In this document: positions 26,052-34,857 of the stretch, piece after piece
Position numbering within the stretch: the stretch's first letter is position 1
Layout of the letters: each line of letters begins with the position of its first letter
Source of the DNA: an uncultured Lachnospiraceae bacterium
Lineage (GTDB): Bacteria > Bacillota > Clostridia > Lachnospirales > Lachnospiraceae
Direction: 5' to 3'
DNA length: 42,652 nucleotides
NCBI GenBank assembly: GCA_910577825.1
Contig: CAJTOK010000031.1
Span: 1 to 42,652 of the forward strand
Program-made: the position numbers and the translations under genes
Notes under the pieces: model-generated
The model's database searches: none
Seen by the model: only the letters and a program-made list of their open reading frames with translations
What the model was told of the DNA's origin: nothing

Positions 26052-27806
26052 ATGAATGTAATGGGGACAAAAATTGAAAATGGACAAGACATGAAGAAAA
26101 AGCACAGTCTCTCACTGGCAGGTAAAATACTGGGGATAGCTATATTGCCTACTTTAATTATGGGAATTGTCCTGACTGGTGTTGGAATCCGGGGTATAAG
26201 GGAAGGGATGCAGGAAGAGGTTTTTGCTTCACTTGAAGCTGTAGCAACAAGTGTCAATGCTGTCTATACAGCTATTGATGAAGGGGATTATTCACTGTCT
26301 GATGGCAAACTTGTAAAAGGTTCGCTGGATGTTACAGGGAATGAAAGGCTTATTGACAGCTTTACAGAAGGCAATGATAAAGAAGTTACCTTATTTTATG
26401 GGGATGTAAGGTATGCTACATCACTGGTAAGTGATGAAACAGGTGAAAGGATTTTAGGCACAACTGCTGACCCGGACGTATACAGCAGGGTTACAGGGCA
26501 GGGGGAGGCTGTCCACCTGAGCGGTATTGTTGTAAACCATATAAATTATTATGCGTGTTATATGCCAATGTATAATTCAGATGGAAGTATAGTGGGTATG
26601 TATTTTGCAGGACAGCCGGCAAAAAGTGTTGAAGTTTTTGTTACCTCAAAAATCAGGTCTGTTGTTACAGCATGGATTATAATATTAGCAGCATCTGTTG
26701 TATTAATATCATTTGTTACAACAAGGATAAAACGTGGTATCCTTGCAGCGGAAAGAGCCGTATCCAGGATTGCCACAGGAATCTTAGACGAACCAGTTGA
26801 TGCAAAAGGCCTTAAAAGAAATGATGAACTCGGGGACATGATGCGAAGCGTGCATAAGATGCAGCAGGAGCTCACAGATGTAGTATCCAATATTAAAAAT
26901 TCTATAGATATATTAAAAAAAGAGGGTAATGAGCTTAATAATATGGCATCACAGACAAGTATTACTGCAAGTGAACTTGGACATGCTGTGGACGGGATTA
27001 CAAAAGGAGCAGTTTCACAGGCAGATGATGTGGAAAATGCTTCTTCAAGAATTGATGTTATCGGCAAAATGATTGGCGGCATAGTCAGTTCAGTGCATAA
27101 CCTTGACCAGATATCTGGTGACATGAAAAATAATGGTGATGAGGCGATGGTTATTATAGACGGGCTGGCTGATTCTAATAATGCCACAATGGACGCCATT
27201 GAAATGATAGGCAGCAAGGTAAATGCCACCAATGAGTCCGCAGCAAGGATTAGTGATGCAATACAGCTTATAACTTCTATTGCAGAGGAAACCAATCTTT
27301 TATCACTTAATGCTTCTATTGAAGCTGCAAGGGCTGGTGAACAGGGACGTGGTTTTGCAGTTGTTGCAGGGCAGATACAGAAACTTGCAGAACAGTCAAA
27401 TGAATCGGCAGGCAGTATAGCAGAAACTATTAATGAACTTCTTGATGATTCCCATAATACGGTTATTGTCATGGATGAAGTACGCAGCATTGTTAATAAA
27501 CAGCAGGAGAAGTTTGAGCAGACAAGGCAGCAGTTTGCCAATGTACATACAGGCATTGACCGGTCACGTGAAGAAGCAGAAGATATCAGGGTTAAAACGG
27601 ACGCATGTGACAAAGAAAAAACAAGCGTGGTACAGATAATTTCTAACCTTTCCGCCGTTTCAGAAGAAAATGCCGCTTCTGCCGAGGAAACAGCAACTTC
27701 TGTACAGGAACTTAATGATACAATTAGTACACTTGCAGTTTCAGCAGGTAACTTACAGAACCTGTCAGAAGAACTGCAGAAAAGCGTGGAAATATTTAAA
27801 TTATAA
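26052..27806 (+). CDS. Methyl-accepting chemotaxis protein
   Basis: A 584-aa membrane receptor controlling CheA. Helix 1 (about residues 27-47), an outer ligand domain of the single-Cache kind (about 50-200), helix 2 (about 203-223), HAMP (about 225-280), then the signalling coil. The tip hairpin ETNLLSLNASIEAARAGEQG at about residues 413-432 is the family signature. Methylation-type Glu/Gln pairs flank it. The ligand cannot be told. ATG 26052 follows GGAGGAG. No flagellar genes are in the window, so this is one of many receptors or serves a non-motility path. Confidence 0.93.
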   Translation: MNVMGTKIENGQDMKKKHSLSLAGKILGIAILPTLIMGIVLTGVGIRGIREGMQEEVFASLEAVATSVNAVYTAIDEGDYSLSDGKLVKGSLDVTGNERLIDSFTEGNDKEVTLFYGDVRYATSLVSDETGERILGTTADPDVYSRVTGQGEAVHLSGIVVNHINYYACYMPMYNSDGSIVGMYFAGQPAKSVEVFVTSKIRSVVTAWIIILAASVVLISFVTTRIKRGILAAERAVSRIATGILDEPVDAKGLKRNDELGDMMRSVHKMQQELTDVVSNIKNSIDILKKEGNELNNMASQTSITASELGHAVDGITKGAVSQADDVENASSRIDVIGKMIGGIVSSVHNLDQISGDMKNNGDEAMVIIDGLADSNNATMDAIEMIGSKVNATNESAARISDAIQLITSIAEETNLLSLNASIEAARAGEQGRGFAVVAGQIQKLAEQSNESAGSIAETINELLDDSHNTVIVMDEVRSIVNKQQEKFEQTRQQFANVHTGIDRSREEAEDIRVKTDACDKEKTSVVQIISNLSAVSEENAASAEETATSVQELNDTISTLAVSAGNLQNLSEELQKSVEIFKL

Positions 27807-27825
27807 AATTACAGGAGGGAAAAAT

Positions 27826-28308
27826 ATGGACGTAATGCCGCCAGATGAAAAGGGCTGTACAAGCCCTGTAGTGTATACAAATAATATATCAGTAGATGAT
27901 TATAATGCGTTAAGAAAGGCAGTAAGCTGGATTAAAGTAACAGAAAAGCGTGCCGCCATAGCAATTAATAATTCATTCTACCTGTGTGTTGCTATGTGCG
28001 GCGGCAGGCCTGCTGGTATGGCAAGGATAGTAAGTGACGGCGGGTATACATATTTTATAACTGATGTTATTGTACATCCGGATTACCAGGGATGCCATAT
28101 CGGCACAGAACTTATAAGCAGGGTACTCGACTATATAAGAAAGGATGTCCTTGACGGTGAAACTGTAATGATAAGCCTGATGGCAGCATATGGAAGGGAA
28201 AGTTTTTATGAACGTTTTGGTTTCCATACAAGGCCATATGGCAACCATGGGCCAGGAATGTCCATGTGGGTATCAAGGGATATAACAGGGAGTGTCATAA
28301 CATTATAA
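27826..28308 (+). CDS. GNAT family N-acetyltransferase
   Basis: A 160-aa acetyl-CoA dependent transferase. The acetyl-CoA loop is VIVHPDYQGCHIGTELI, and the C-terminal YGRESFYERFGFHTRP is the usual GNAT ending. The substrate is unknown. The ATG at 27826 follows AGGAGGG; the frame is open further upstream within the receptor gene but has no start signal there. It lies 19 bases after the chemotaxis gene and is probably co-transcribed. Confidence 0.88.
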   Translation: MDVMPPDEKGCTSPVVYTNNISVDDYNALRKAVSWIKVTEKRAAIAINNSFYLCVAMCGGRPAGMARIVSDGGYTYFITDVIVHPDYQGCHIGTELISRVLDYIRKDVLDGETVMISLMAAYGRESFYERFGFHTRPYGNHGPGMSMWVSRDITGSVITL

Positions 28309-28330
28309 AATAACAGATATATTATATAAA

Positions 28331-28362
28331 ATGCCGCTGGTATTGTACCAGCGGCATAATTT
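28331..28362. terminator. Strong hairpin between convergent genes
   Basis: A perfect 12-bp stem ATGCCGCTGGTA (28331-28342), loop TTG, TACCAGCGGCAT (28346-28357), with short A/T runs both sides. Likely a two-way terminator for the GNAT gene and the convergent DUF4250 gene. Confidence 0.75.
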
Positions 28363-28372
28363 ATGGCTGATA

Positions 28373-28549
28373 TCATATAAACTTGTTAAGCGTACTGTCA
28401 TACTTATATCCAATAGATAAAAGTTTTTCTGTAACCTGTGTGCCATCAATACATAATGACTTGCAAAGTTCACTAAAAGACGGGTAGAAGTCACGTAGCT
28501 GTGTATTTATATAACTTAAAAGTATTGCCGGGTCTTTTGGCAGTTCCAT
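28373..28549 (-). CDS. DUF4250 family small protein
   Basis: A 58-aa protein on the minus strand, starting MELPKDPAILLSYINTQLRD and ending YKYDSTLNKFI. It matches the DUF4250 pattern of short proteins in Clostridia, in which a PKDP start, an NT(K/Q)LRDFY segment and a YxYD ending are shared. The role is unknown. AGGAGG precedes the ATG at 28549, and murG ends 14 bases upstream, so it is the last gene of a murG operon. Confidence 0.8.
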   Translation of the reverse strand: MELPKDPAILLSYINTQLRDFYPSFSELCKSLCIDGTQVTEKLLSIGYKYDSTLNKFI

Positions 28550-28563
28550 AGTAATCCTCCTGT

Positions 28564-29640
28564 TTATCTGCGCCTGCGGTTTGCAGCTTCATTTATAAGC
28601 CCTGTGATTTTTTCAATAGAATTATTAAGCCTGCTTTGTTTCATCGCTTTAACATATGTTTCTTTATTGTTATATGCTTTAAGTATTGCTTCGTATAAAT
28701 TATCACTTGTTACATCTTTTTCCTGTATAACTATGCTGTAGCCCTGCTTTTCAAATGATGCAGCATTAAGTATCTGGTCACCACGGCTTGCTTCGGCAGA
28801 AAGTGGTATAAGTATATTTGGTTTGCGCAGGGCAAGTATTTCGCATATTGCATTAGCACCAGCCCTTGAAACCATTACATCAGCTGCTGCCATAAGGCTG
28901 CTTAATTCTTCATTTATATATTCAAACTGCACATACCCTTTTGTATTGTTTAATGAATTATCAAGTTTACCCTTGCCACACAGGTGTATTACCTGGAATT
29001 TACTTAAAAGCTGCGGCAGAATCTTCCGTACAGCATTATTTACCGCAACAGCGCCAAGACTGCCACCAGTTACAAGTATAACAGGCTTTTTACTGTCAAA
29101 TCCACAGAAAGCAAGGCCTTTTTCCATGTCACCATGGAAAAGTTCTTCCCTTATAGGTGAACCTGTAAGCACAGCCTTTTCAGATGGTATGTATTCCAGG
29201 GTTTCTGGAAAATTTGTACATACCCTTACGGCACACGGGATACATATTTTATTAGCAAGGCCTGGCGTCATATCAGATTCATGTATAACACACGGTATAC
29301 GCCTTGATTTAGCAGCAAGTACAACAGGGACAGCAACAAACCCGCCTTTTGAAAACACAACATCAGGTTTAATCTTTCCAAGTATATGCCTTGCCTGGGC
29401 AAGCCCTTTTATAACCTTAAACGGGTCACCCAGGTTTTTAATATCTATATATCTGCGTAATTTTCCGCTGGAAATACCATAATAAGGTATATTTAATTCC
29501 TCGATAAGTCTTTTCTCAATACCATCATAAGAGCCAATATAGTGTATTTCATAACCCTCTTTTTTCAATGCAGGTACCAGAGCGATATTTGGTGTAACAT
29601 GGCCGGCAGTACCGCCTCCGGTTAAAACAATTTTCTTCAT
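28564..29640 (-). CDS. murG: MurG, lipid II-forming GlcNAc transferase
   Basis: Adds GlcNAc to lipid I at the inner face of the membrane, giving lipid II for peptidoglycan (358 aa). The first Rossmann half begins MKKIVLTGGGTAGHVTPNIA (the G-loop GGGTAGH); FSKGGFVAVPVVLAA and VIHESDMTPGLAN follow; the donor half has VTGGSLGA, SRAGANAICEILALRKPNIL and GDQ. The longer frame to 29694 begins upstream, but ATG 29640 after AGAAGAGG matches the family start. It lies apart from a division cluster here, with only DUF4250 behind it. Confidence 0.95.
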   Translation of the reverse strand: MKKIVLTGGGTAGHVTPNIALVPALKKEGYEIHYIGSYDGIEKRLIEELNIPYYGISSGKLRRYIDIKNLGDPFKVIKGLAQARHILGKIKPDVVFSKGGFVAVPVVLAAKSRRIPCVIHESDMTPGLANKICIPCAVRVCTNFPETLEYIPSEKAVLTGSPIREELFHGDMEKGLAFCGFDSKKPVILVTGGSLGAVAVNNAVRKILPQLLSKFQVIHLCGKGKLDNSLNNTKGYVQFEYINEELSSLMAAADVMVSRAGANAICEILALRKPNILIPLSAEASRGDQILNAASFEKQGYSIVIQEKDVTSDNLYEAILKAYNNKETYVKAMKQSRLNNSIEKITGLINEAANRRRR

Positions 29641-29892
29641 GTTTATACCTCTTCTTTCCTGATTTGGATGCCCTTCCCAAAACTGGGAAAGCATTAATAA
29701 ACAGCAGGCAGCAAAGCGGGCTGCAGATATCCGCCTGGCTATATTGCCCAGAATACATAGTTAACGTTTGCAGATATATTATAATACAAAATATTATATG
29801 CTGCAATGATAAGTATGGGAAGATGTTTTAAAAAGTACTGTTTTTTAACAGCAAAGTGTTGTAAAATAATAATAATGGAAGGAGTGTGCTAT

Positions 29893-31263
29893 ATGGATTA
29901 TGATATTATTATAGTTGGGTCAGGGCCCGGCGGGATATTTGCCCTGTATGAACTTATAAAGCTTGATAAAAAACTTAAAGTGGCAGTATTTGAAGCTGGC
30001 CATGCACTTGAAAAACGTAAATGCCCTATGGATAATGATAAAGTTAAATCATGCCTGCACTGCAAAAGCTGTTCAATAATGAATGGCTTTGGAGGGGCTG
30101 GTGCATTTTCAGACGGAAAATATAATATTACCAACCAGTTTGGAGGTACACTGCATGAGTACATTGGCAAAGAAAAAGCACTGGAACTTATGAATTATGT
30201 TGACGGGCTTAACCTTGGATTTGGCGGGGAAGGCACAAAACTTTATTCAACAGCCGACACCAAAATTAAGAAACTCTGCCTGCAGAACGGGCTTCACCTG
30301 CTCGATGCCTCAGTGCGCCATCTTGGCACAGATATCAACTTTATGGTTTTAAAAAATATCTATGGACTATTAAAAGACAAAGCAGATTTCTATTTTGATA
30401 CAACTGTAGAACATGTAGCATATAATAACGGCAACTATATTATAAAAACCACAAATGGCAACTACAGCTGTAGTAAATGTATTATCTCAGCAGGAAGAAG
30501 CGGAAGCAAATGGATGGAAACAGTCTGCAATGAACTCTCACTAAGTACAAAATCAAACCGTGTGGATATAGGGGTACGTGTTGAAATGCCAGCAGAAGTA
30601 TTTGCCCATCTTACAGATGAGCTTTATGAAAGCAAGATTGTCTACCGTACAGCCAAATTTGAAGATTTGGTGCGTACATTCTGCATGAACCCGCATGGCG
30701 TTGTAGTAGCAGAAAATACAAATGGCATAATTACAGTAAACGGCCATAGTTACGAAGACCCTGCAAAACATACAGACAACACCAACTTTGCACTCCTTGT
30801 TGCAAAACACTTTTCAGAGCCATTCAGGGACAGCAATGGTTACGGTGAAAGCATTGCAAAACTTTCAAACATGCTTGGCGGCGGTGTACTTGTACAGAGG
30901 TTTGGCGACCTGACAAGAGGAAGAAGAAGTAACTCTTCACGTATAAAAGAAGGGTTTATTACACCTACACTTTCAGCAACACCTGGCGACTTAAGCCTTG
31001 TTATGCCAAAAAGGATACTCGATGGAATTATTGAAATGATATACAGGCTTGATAAAATTGCACCAGGAACTGCCAATGACGATACACTTTTATACGGTGT
31101 AGAAGTCAAATTCTATAATATGGAAGTCGGAATTGACAGCCATCTTGAAACAAGGAAAAAAGGACTTTATGTTATCGGGGACTGCAGCGGGGTAACACAT
31201 TCACTGTCACATGCTTCGGCAAGCGGGGTACATGTTGCAAGGTGCATTACAGGAAAAATATAA
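29893..31263 (+). CDS. FAD-dependent dehydrogenase (COG2509-like)
   Basis: A 456-aa flavoprotein. It begins with the FAD dinucleotide loop DIIIVGSGPGGIFALYEL (residues 3-20) and then a Cys-rich segment: Cys in KRKCPMDNDK and CLHCKSC before GFGGAGAFSDGKYN. These cysteines are a trait of this family (uncharacterised FAD dehydrogenases) and may bind a metal or act in redox. The C-terminal GLYVIGDCSGVTHSLSHAS is the second FAD site. No transport signal, so cytosolic. GGAAGGAG precedes ATG 29893. The frame is open upstream, but earlier ATGs lack ribosome sites. The reaction is unknown. Confidence 0.82.
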   Translation: MDYDIIIVGSGPGGIFALYELIKLDKKLKVAVFEAGHALEKRKCPMDNDKVKSCLHCKSCSIMNGFGGAGAFSDGKYNITNQFGGTLHEYIGKEKALELMNYVDGLNLGFGGEGTKLYSTADTKIKKLCLQNGLHLLDASVRHLGTDINFMVLKNIYGLLKDKADFYFDTTVEHVAYNNGNYIIKTTNGNYSCSKCIISAGRSGSKWMETVCNELSLSTKSNRVDIGVRVEMPAEVFAHLTDELYESKIVYRTAKFEDLVRTFCMNPHGVVVAENTNGIITVNGHSYEDPAKHTDNTNFALLVAKHFSEPFRDSNGYGESIAKLSNMLGGGVLVQRFGDLTRGRRSNSSRIKEGFITPTLSATPGDLSLVMPKRILDGIIEMIYRLDKIAPGTANDDTLLYGVEVKFYNMEVGIDSHLETRKKGLYVIGDCSGVTHSLSHASASGVHVARCITGKI

Positions 31264-31372
31264 ATTAAGAAATTTAAATATAAATATTTATTAAACCAGA
31301 TGCCTGTTATTAAGCATAATTCCAGATTATTCCTCATAGAATGTACAAAACTTTTATGAGGAGCATTTTTCA

Positions 31373-31672
31373 TTGGAAAAGCCAGTATATAGAAAGCAAA
31401 GGCATAGCAACTATCTTGAAAACAGCCTTGAAGAACGTGCAGTACAGCTTGCCAGATATATGGTTGAGAATAATGCTACAGTAAGGCAGACAGCCACAAT
31501 ATTCGGAGTTAGTAAAAGCACAGTACATAAAGACTTAACAGAAAGACTGCCTTCTATTAACCATCCGCTTGCTGAAAAAGTCAGGCAGGTACTTGATGTA
31601 AATAAAGCTGAACGCCATATACGTGGCGGCATGGCAACAAGGGATAAATACCTGTGCAGGCACCAGCAATAG
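31373..31672 (+). CDS. spoIIID: Sporulation regulator SpoIIID
   Basis: A 99-aa DNA-binding protein made in the mother cell during sporulation, where it switches SigE genes on and off before SigK. The HTH is visible in RQTATIFGVSKSTVHKDLTE (about residues 38-57), and the basic tail (KAERHIRGGMATRDKY) helps bind DNA. Length is slightly over the usual 80-95. Start is TTG 31373, with GAGGAGC 7-8 bases before it. A terminator follows. It stands on its own, not in the mreB cluster often seen. Confidence 0.93.
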   Translation: MEKPVYRKQRHSNYLENSLEERAVQLARYMVENNATVRQTATIFGVSKSTVHKDLTERLPSINHPLAEKVRQVLDVNKAERHIRGGMATRDKYLCRHQQ

Positions 31673-31689
31673 ATTAAATATTAACTTGG

Positions 31690-31728
31690 AAAGAATAAAG
31701 CAGATATTATTTGTTTTATTCTTTTTTT
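31690..31728 (+). terminator. Terminator of spoIIID
   Basis: AT-rich stem AAAGAATAAA (31690-31699) with TTTATTCTTT (31715-31724), ending in seven T. Confidence 0.65.
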
Positions 31729-31748
31729 ATATGTCTTTAATCATAAAG

Positions 31749-31782
31749 GCGTGTCAAAAAGTACACTTTTTGACATTAGTTA
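31749..31782 (+). repeat. Palindromic repeat, copy 1
   Basis: GCG, then a perfect 24-bp palindrome (TGTCAAAAAGT 31752-31762, AC, ACTTTTTGACA 31765-31775), then TTAGTT. A second copy lies 169 bp downstream in the same flank order. Confidence 0.8.
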
Positions 31783-31874
31783 ATAAAAACTCTACATATT
31801 GCTTATATTTTATATAACTAAAATATTTCTTTACATATAACTGGTACTTTTTGCTGTTTTTACATAAAAAACCA

Positions 31875-31902
31875 TTGACATATTCTTGTTTTGTGATAGA
31901 AT
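31875..31902 (+). promoter_or_regulatory. Promoter between the two palindromes
   Basis: TTGACA (31875-31880), 16 bases, TAGAAT (31897-31902), pointing at the recombinase and polysaccharide genes. The start site would fall about 7 bases before the second palindrome's half-site, so that palindrome would lie at the start of the transcript. Confidence 0.65.
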
Positions 31903-31917
31903 TATTGACTGTAGAAA

Positions 31918-31951
31918 GCGTGTCAAAAGGTGTACTATTTGACATTAGTTT
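31918..31951 (+). repeat. Palindromic repeat, copy 2
   Basis: GCG, TGTCAAAAGGT (31921-31931), GT, ACTATTTGACA (31934-31944), then TTAGTT. It has the same length and flanks as copy 1, with a few mismatches in the middle of the arms. Confidence 0.8.
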
Positions 31952-32083
31952 TATTTTTTAGCATGACAGGCAGGGATATTACTGGCAGGTGCCATTCCAT
32001 CATACAGGAAAGGACTTGTTTTCTGCCAGTTATACACAGGCCATACCAGATATTGTACAGCCTGGTGAAAAGAAAGGGAAGTT

Positions 32084-33154
32084 ATGCAGAGGCCAGACCA
32101 GAAACCTTATATCCATATAAAAGAAAGCATATACAATGGTAAGTTTTCTTACGGTTTAAATAATAAAATCCTTATAAGTGAACTTGCAGAATTATGGTTC
32201 CTTGATATCAAGGATATCATGCGGCCCTCTTCTTATGCCATTTACCAGAGTTATGCAAAAAAATATATACTCCCGTATATAGGCAGTACCAGGGCAGACA
32301 GTTTTAATGCAGACAGGCTTTCAGAACTGCTTGGCAGCTTATATAAAGGTAACACAGGTAATAAAGAAAAGGAAACAGCACTGTCACAGTATACAGTATA
32401 TCTTTTAGAAAGCATGGTACGTTCCATGTTCCATTATGGAGCAGAACAAAAATTAATACCAGAAATACCATTTGGAAAAGCAGAATTTATAACAGTTAAG
32501 AAAAAAGAAGCACTGCCGCTTCCAGAACTTGAAGTCCAGAAACTTTTATATACAGCAGAAAAACAAGGAGAAGATTTGCAGTTACAAATCATGCTGCCAC
32601 TTTATGCAGGTGTTACTCTTTCGGAACTGTGCGGGCTTAAATGGGAGGATATAAATACAGGGACAGGGGAAATCCATATACACAGAAACCTGGTGCGTAT
32701 ACAGAACAATATATCTAAAGGAAGTAAAGAAAACACAGGGACAGCCACATCTATGGCAGAATGTGAATTTTCAGAAAATATGTGCAGGAAATTTACAATG
32801 CCAGAAAAACTGTCCAGCCTGCTGGAAAAAGTGGAACATGACAAAAAACCAGATAAAAGAAGCTATGTGGCAGAACCAGATAAAAAAGCAGGCAGAAAAA
32901 GAAGTGCTGGTATGCCAGAAGATGCACCAGACGGAAGGACATTGCAGTACCGTTTAAAAGTGGCTGGGGAGAAAGCAGGAATAAAAAGACTTACTTTTAA
33001 AGTGTTAAGGGATACATTTGCAGTAATGTGTCTGCAAGCTGGTGGTGATGTATACAGCCTGGCTTATATAATGGGTGCAAAGGTACCAGCGGTGTGTGAC
33101 AGGTATGGGGAGTGGATGGTAAAAAATGATCGGTTTTTGAAAGAAATTGAGTAA
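32084..33154 (+). CDS. Tyrosine recombinase homologue with missing active-site residues
   Basis: A 356-aa integrase-like protein. Residues about 30-130 are the core-binding SAM-like domain (LAELWFLDIKDIMRPSSYAI); about 150-350 is the catalytic domain. The family has Arg, His/Lys-x-x-Arg, His/Trp and Tyr. Here the GLRxxE position reads GVTLSE, so the first Arg is Thr178; the box HxLR is KVLR with Lys306 and Arg309 kept; the LGH box is MGAK with Ala332 in place of His; the Tyr341 in DRYGEW remains. An insertion rich in Lys and Glu (about 215-285) splits the domain. It may be inactive for DNA cutting and work as a DNA-binding regulator. AAGGGAAG precedes the ATG. It heads the polysaccharide locus. 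Confidence 0.78.
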   Translation: MQRPDQKPYIHIKESIYNGKFSYGLNNKILISELAELWFLDIKDIMRPSSYAIYQSYAKKYILPYIGSTRADSFNADRLSELLGSLYKGNTGNKEKETALSQYTVYLLESMVRSMFHYGAEQKLIPEIPFGKAEFITVKKKEALPLPELEVQKLLYTAEKQGEDLQLQIMLPLYAGVTLSELCGLKWEDINTGTGEIHIHRNLVRIQNNISKGSKENTGTATSMAECEFSENMCRKFTMPEKLSSLLEKVEHDKKPDKRSYVAEPDKKAGRKRSAGMPEDAPDGRTLQYRLKVAGEKAGIKRLTFKVLRDTFAVMCLQAGGDVYSLAYIMGAKVPAVCDRYGEWMVKNDRFLKEIE

Positions 33155-33485
33155 AGGATTTTTTCTAAAAATATAATTGATTTGGGTATAGTGTTATAAA
33201 AATGCGAAATAAGTATAAAAAGATTTTAATGATGGACTTAATCTTCAATTATTGGGTGCAAATTTATTTGTTATTAATATTTATCTATTCTATAAGGTCA
33301 GATTTTTCTAATAAAGTACTATAATTTATAAGTACTTAGGCAATAAACATATTTATAAAAATTTTAATTATTAATTATAAAAATTCTGAAAGTATTAAAT
33401 TTTACAATTAGAAAAAAATAGTTTTAATTAGTATTTTTTAAGTAAAACTACAATAAATAAACAGTTATAAAAGGGAGTATGAACA
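33155..33485. other. AT-rich gap with a palindrome, start of the low-GC island
   Basis: No gene. Base composition becomes much more AT-rich from here to the right end. The only clear structure is AAGTACT (33314-33320), ten bases, AGTACTT (33331-33337), a palindrome that overlaps a -10-like TATAAT (33320-33325), so it could be an operator for the polysaccharide operon. There is no good -35 sequence in front. Confidence 0.5.
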
Positions 33486-34673
33486 ATGGACAATATGCGG
33501 CATGTATTCCTTGTAGGTGCAAAATCATTAGGTGCTTATGGTGGATATGAAACATTTATAAAAAAACTAACAGAGTATCATCAAAATGATAGCAGGATTA
33601 AATATCATGTAGCATGTAAATCTAATGGTCAAGGTGCTTTTGTTCCTGATAGAGCAGTTGTTACCTCTCCATGTACATTTACTTACCACAATGCTGAATG
33701 TTTTCAAATTAAAGTACCCAATATTGGTTATGCTCAGGCTATATATTATGATTGTGCTGCTATGAAACATTGTATAGAAATTATTAAAAAAAGGGGAATA
33801 AAGAATGCGGTGGTTTATGTAATGGCATGTCGTATTGGTCCTTTTTTTAGCAGGTATGTGAAACAGATAAAACATTTGGGAGGAAGAGTATTTTTAAATC
33901 CAGATGGTCATGAATGGAAAAGAGCGAAATGGAACAAAGTAATTAGATATTATTGGAAAAAAAGTGAAGAGGTAATGGTTAGGAAATCTGACCTTGTTAT
34001 TTGTGACTCTATAAATATTGAAAAGTATATTCATGATGAATATGGGAATATTCCTACTACATTCATAGCATATGGCACTGAAATACGAAAGAGTGCTGGG
34101 GCAGAAGAACAATATATAAAATGGCTGAAGGAAAAAGGACTAAAGAATAATGAATATTATCTTGCAGTTGGCAGATTTGTACCAGAAAATAATTATGAAA
34201 TTATGATTAGGGAATTCATGGAATCTAAGAGTAAAAGAAATTTTGTGATTATTACCAATATAAATGATAAGTTTTTGAAAAAATTAGAAAATAAAACAGG
34301 ATATAAGAGAGATAGAAGAATCAAATTTGTTGGTACGGTTTATGACCAGGAGCTTTTGATGAAGATAAGAGAAAATGCATATGCTTATTTTCATGGTCAT
34401 GAAGTTGGTGGTACTAATCCCAGTTTGATAGAAGCTATGGGGTCTACAGAAATTAATATGTTATTAAAGGTTGGATTTAATGAAGAGGTAGGTTTGGATG
34501 CAGTACTTTATTGGAATAAGAAGCCAGGTGACTTGGCGAAGTTGATTAATAAAGTTGATTGTATGAAAGCTGAAGAAAGACTTGATTATGGAAGAAAGGC
34601 TAAAGAAAGAGTTAAAAAAGCATATAGTTGGCAATTTATCTGTGATAGATACATAGAAGAATTTTTAAAATAA
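33486..34673 (+). CDS. Glycosyltransferase, Cps2T/WchF rhamnosyltransferase-like (DUF1972)
   Basis: A 395-aa GT4-type enzyme with an N-terminal DUF1972 domain: HVFLVGAKSLGAYGGYETFI is the family start. In streptococcal capsule genes members such as Cps2T/WchF add rhamnose to the first lipid-linked sugar. The C-terminal half has the donor-binding segment FHGHEVGGTNPSLIEAMGS, with the Glu of the EX7E pattern. No membrane helix, so it works on the cytosolic side on an undecaprenyl-linked acceptor. The sugar is unproven. The initiating phosphoglycosyl transferase is not in the window. ATG 33486 follows AAAGGGAG. Confidence 0.83.
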   Translation: MDNMRHVFLVGAKSLGAYGGYETFIKKLTEYHQNDSRIKYHVACKSNGQGAFVPDRAVVTSPCTFTYHNAECFQIKVPNIGYAQAIYYDCAAMKHCIEIIKKRGIKNAVVYVMACRIGPFFSRYVKQIKHLGGRVFLNPDGHEWKRAKWNKVIRYYWKKSEEVMVRKSDLVICDSINIEKYIHDEYGNIPTTFIAYGTEIRKSAGAEEQYIKWLKEKGLKNNEYYLAVGRFVPENNYEIMIREFMESKSKRNFVIITNINDKFLKKLENKTGYKRDRRIKFVGTVYDQELLMKIRENAYAYFHGHEVGGTNPSLIEAMGSTEINMLLKVGFNEEVGLDAVLYWNKKPGDLAKLINKVDCMKAEERLDYGRKAKERVKKAYSWQFICDRYIEEFLK

Positions 34674-34857
34674 AATACAACTATAAAAGATTATTAAAAT
34701 TTAAGAATATAAAATAAAATATTTTAACTAAATAATTATTTTAGTAAATAATATATATAAAGGCATATAGATAGAAATTTATAAACACTAAGTATTGAGA
34801 AATATTTTTCAAACATTCTATTATTTAAAAATTTTATAATTTGGAAAGAAGTATAAT

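Noticed and set aside
27670..27825. N-terminal extension of the GNAT gene into the chemotaxis gene
   Set aside because: The extension reads the receptor's coding DNA in another frame; AGGAGGG before ATG 27826 marks the real start.
31752..31944. Spo0A boxes in the palindromes (TGTCAAA against TGTCGAA)
   Set aside because: Each half differs from the Spo0A box at the key G, and the 24-bp symmetric layout is not that of known Spo0A sites.
31930..32142. A 70-codon plus-strand frame before the recombinase gene
   Set aside because: It begins inside the second palindrome with no ribosome site, overlaps the recombinase start in another frame, and resembles no protein I know; likely chance.
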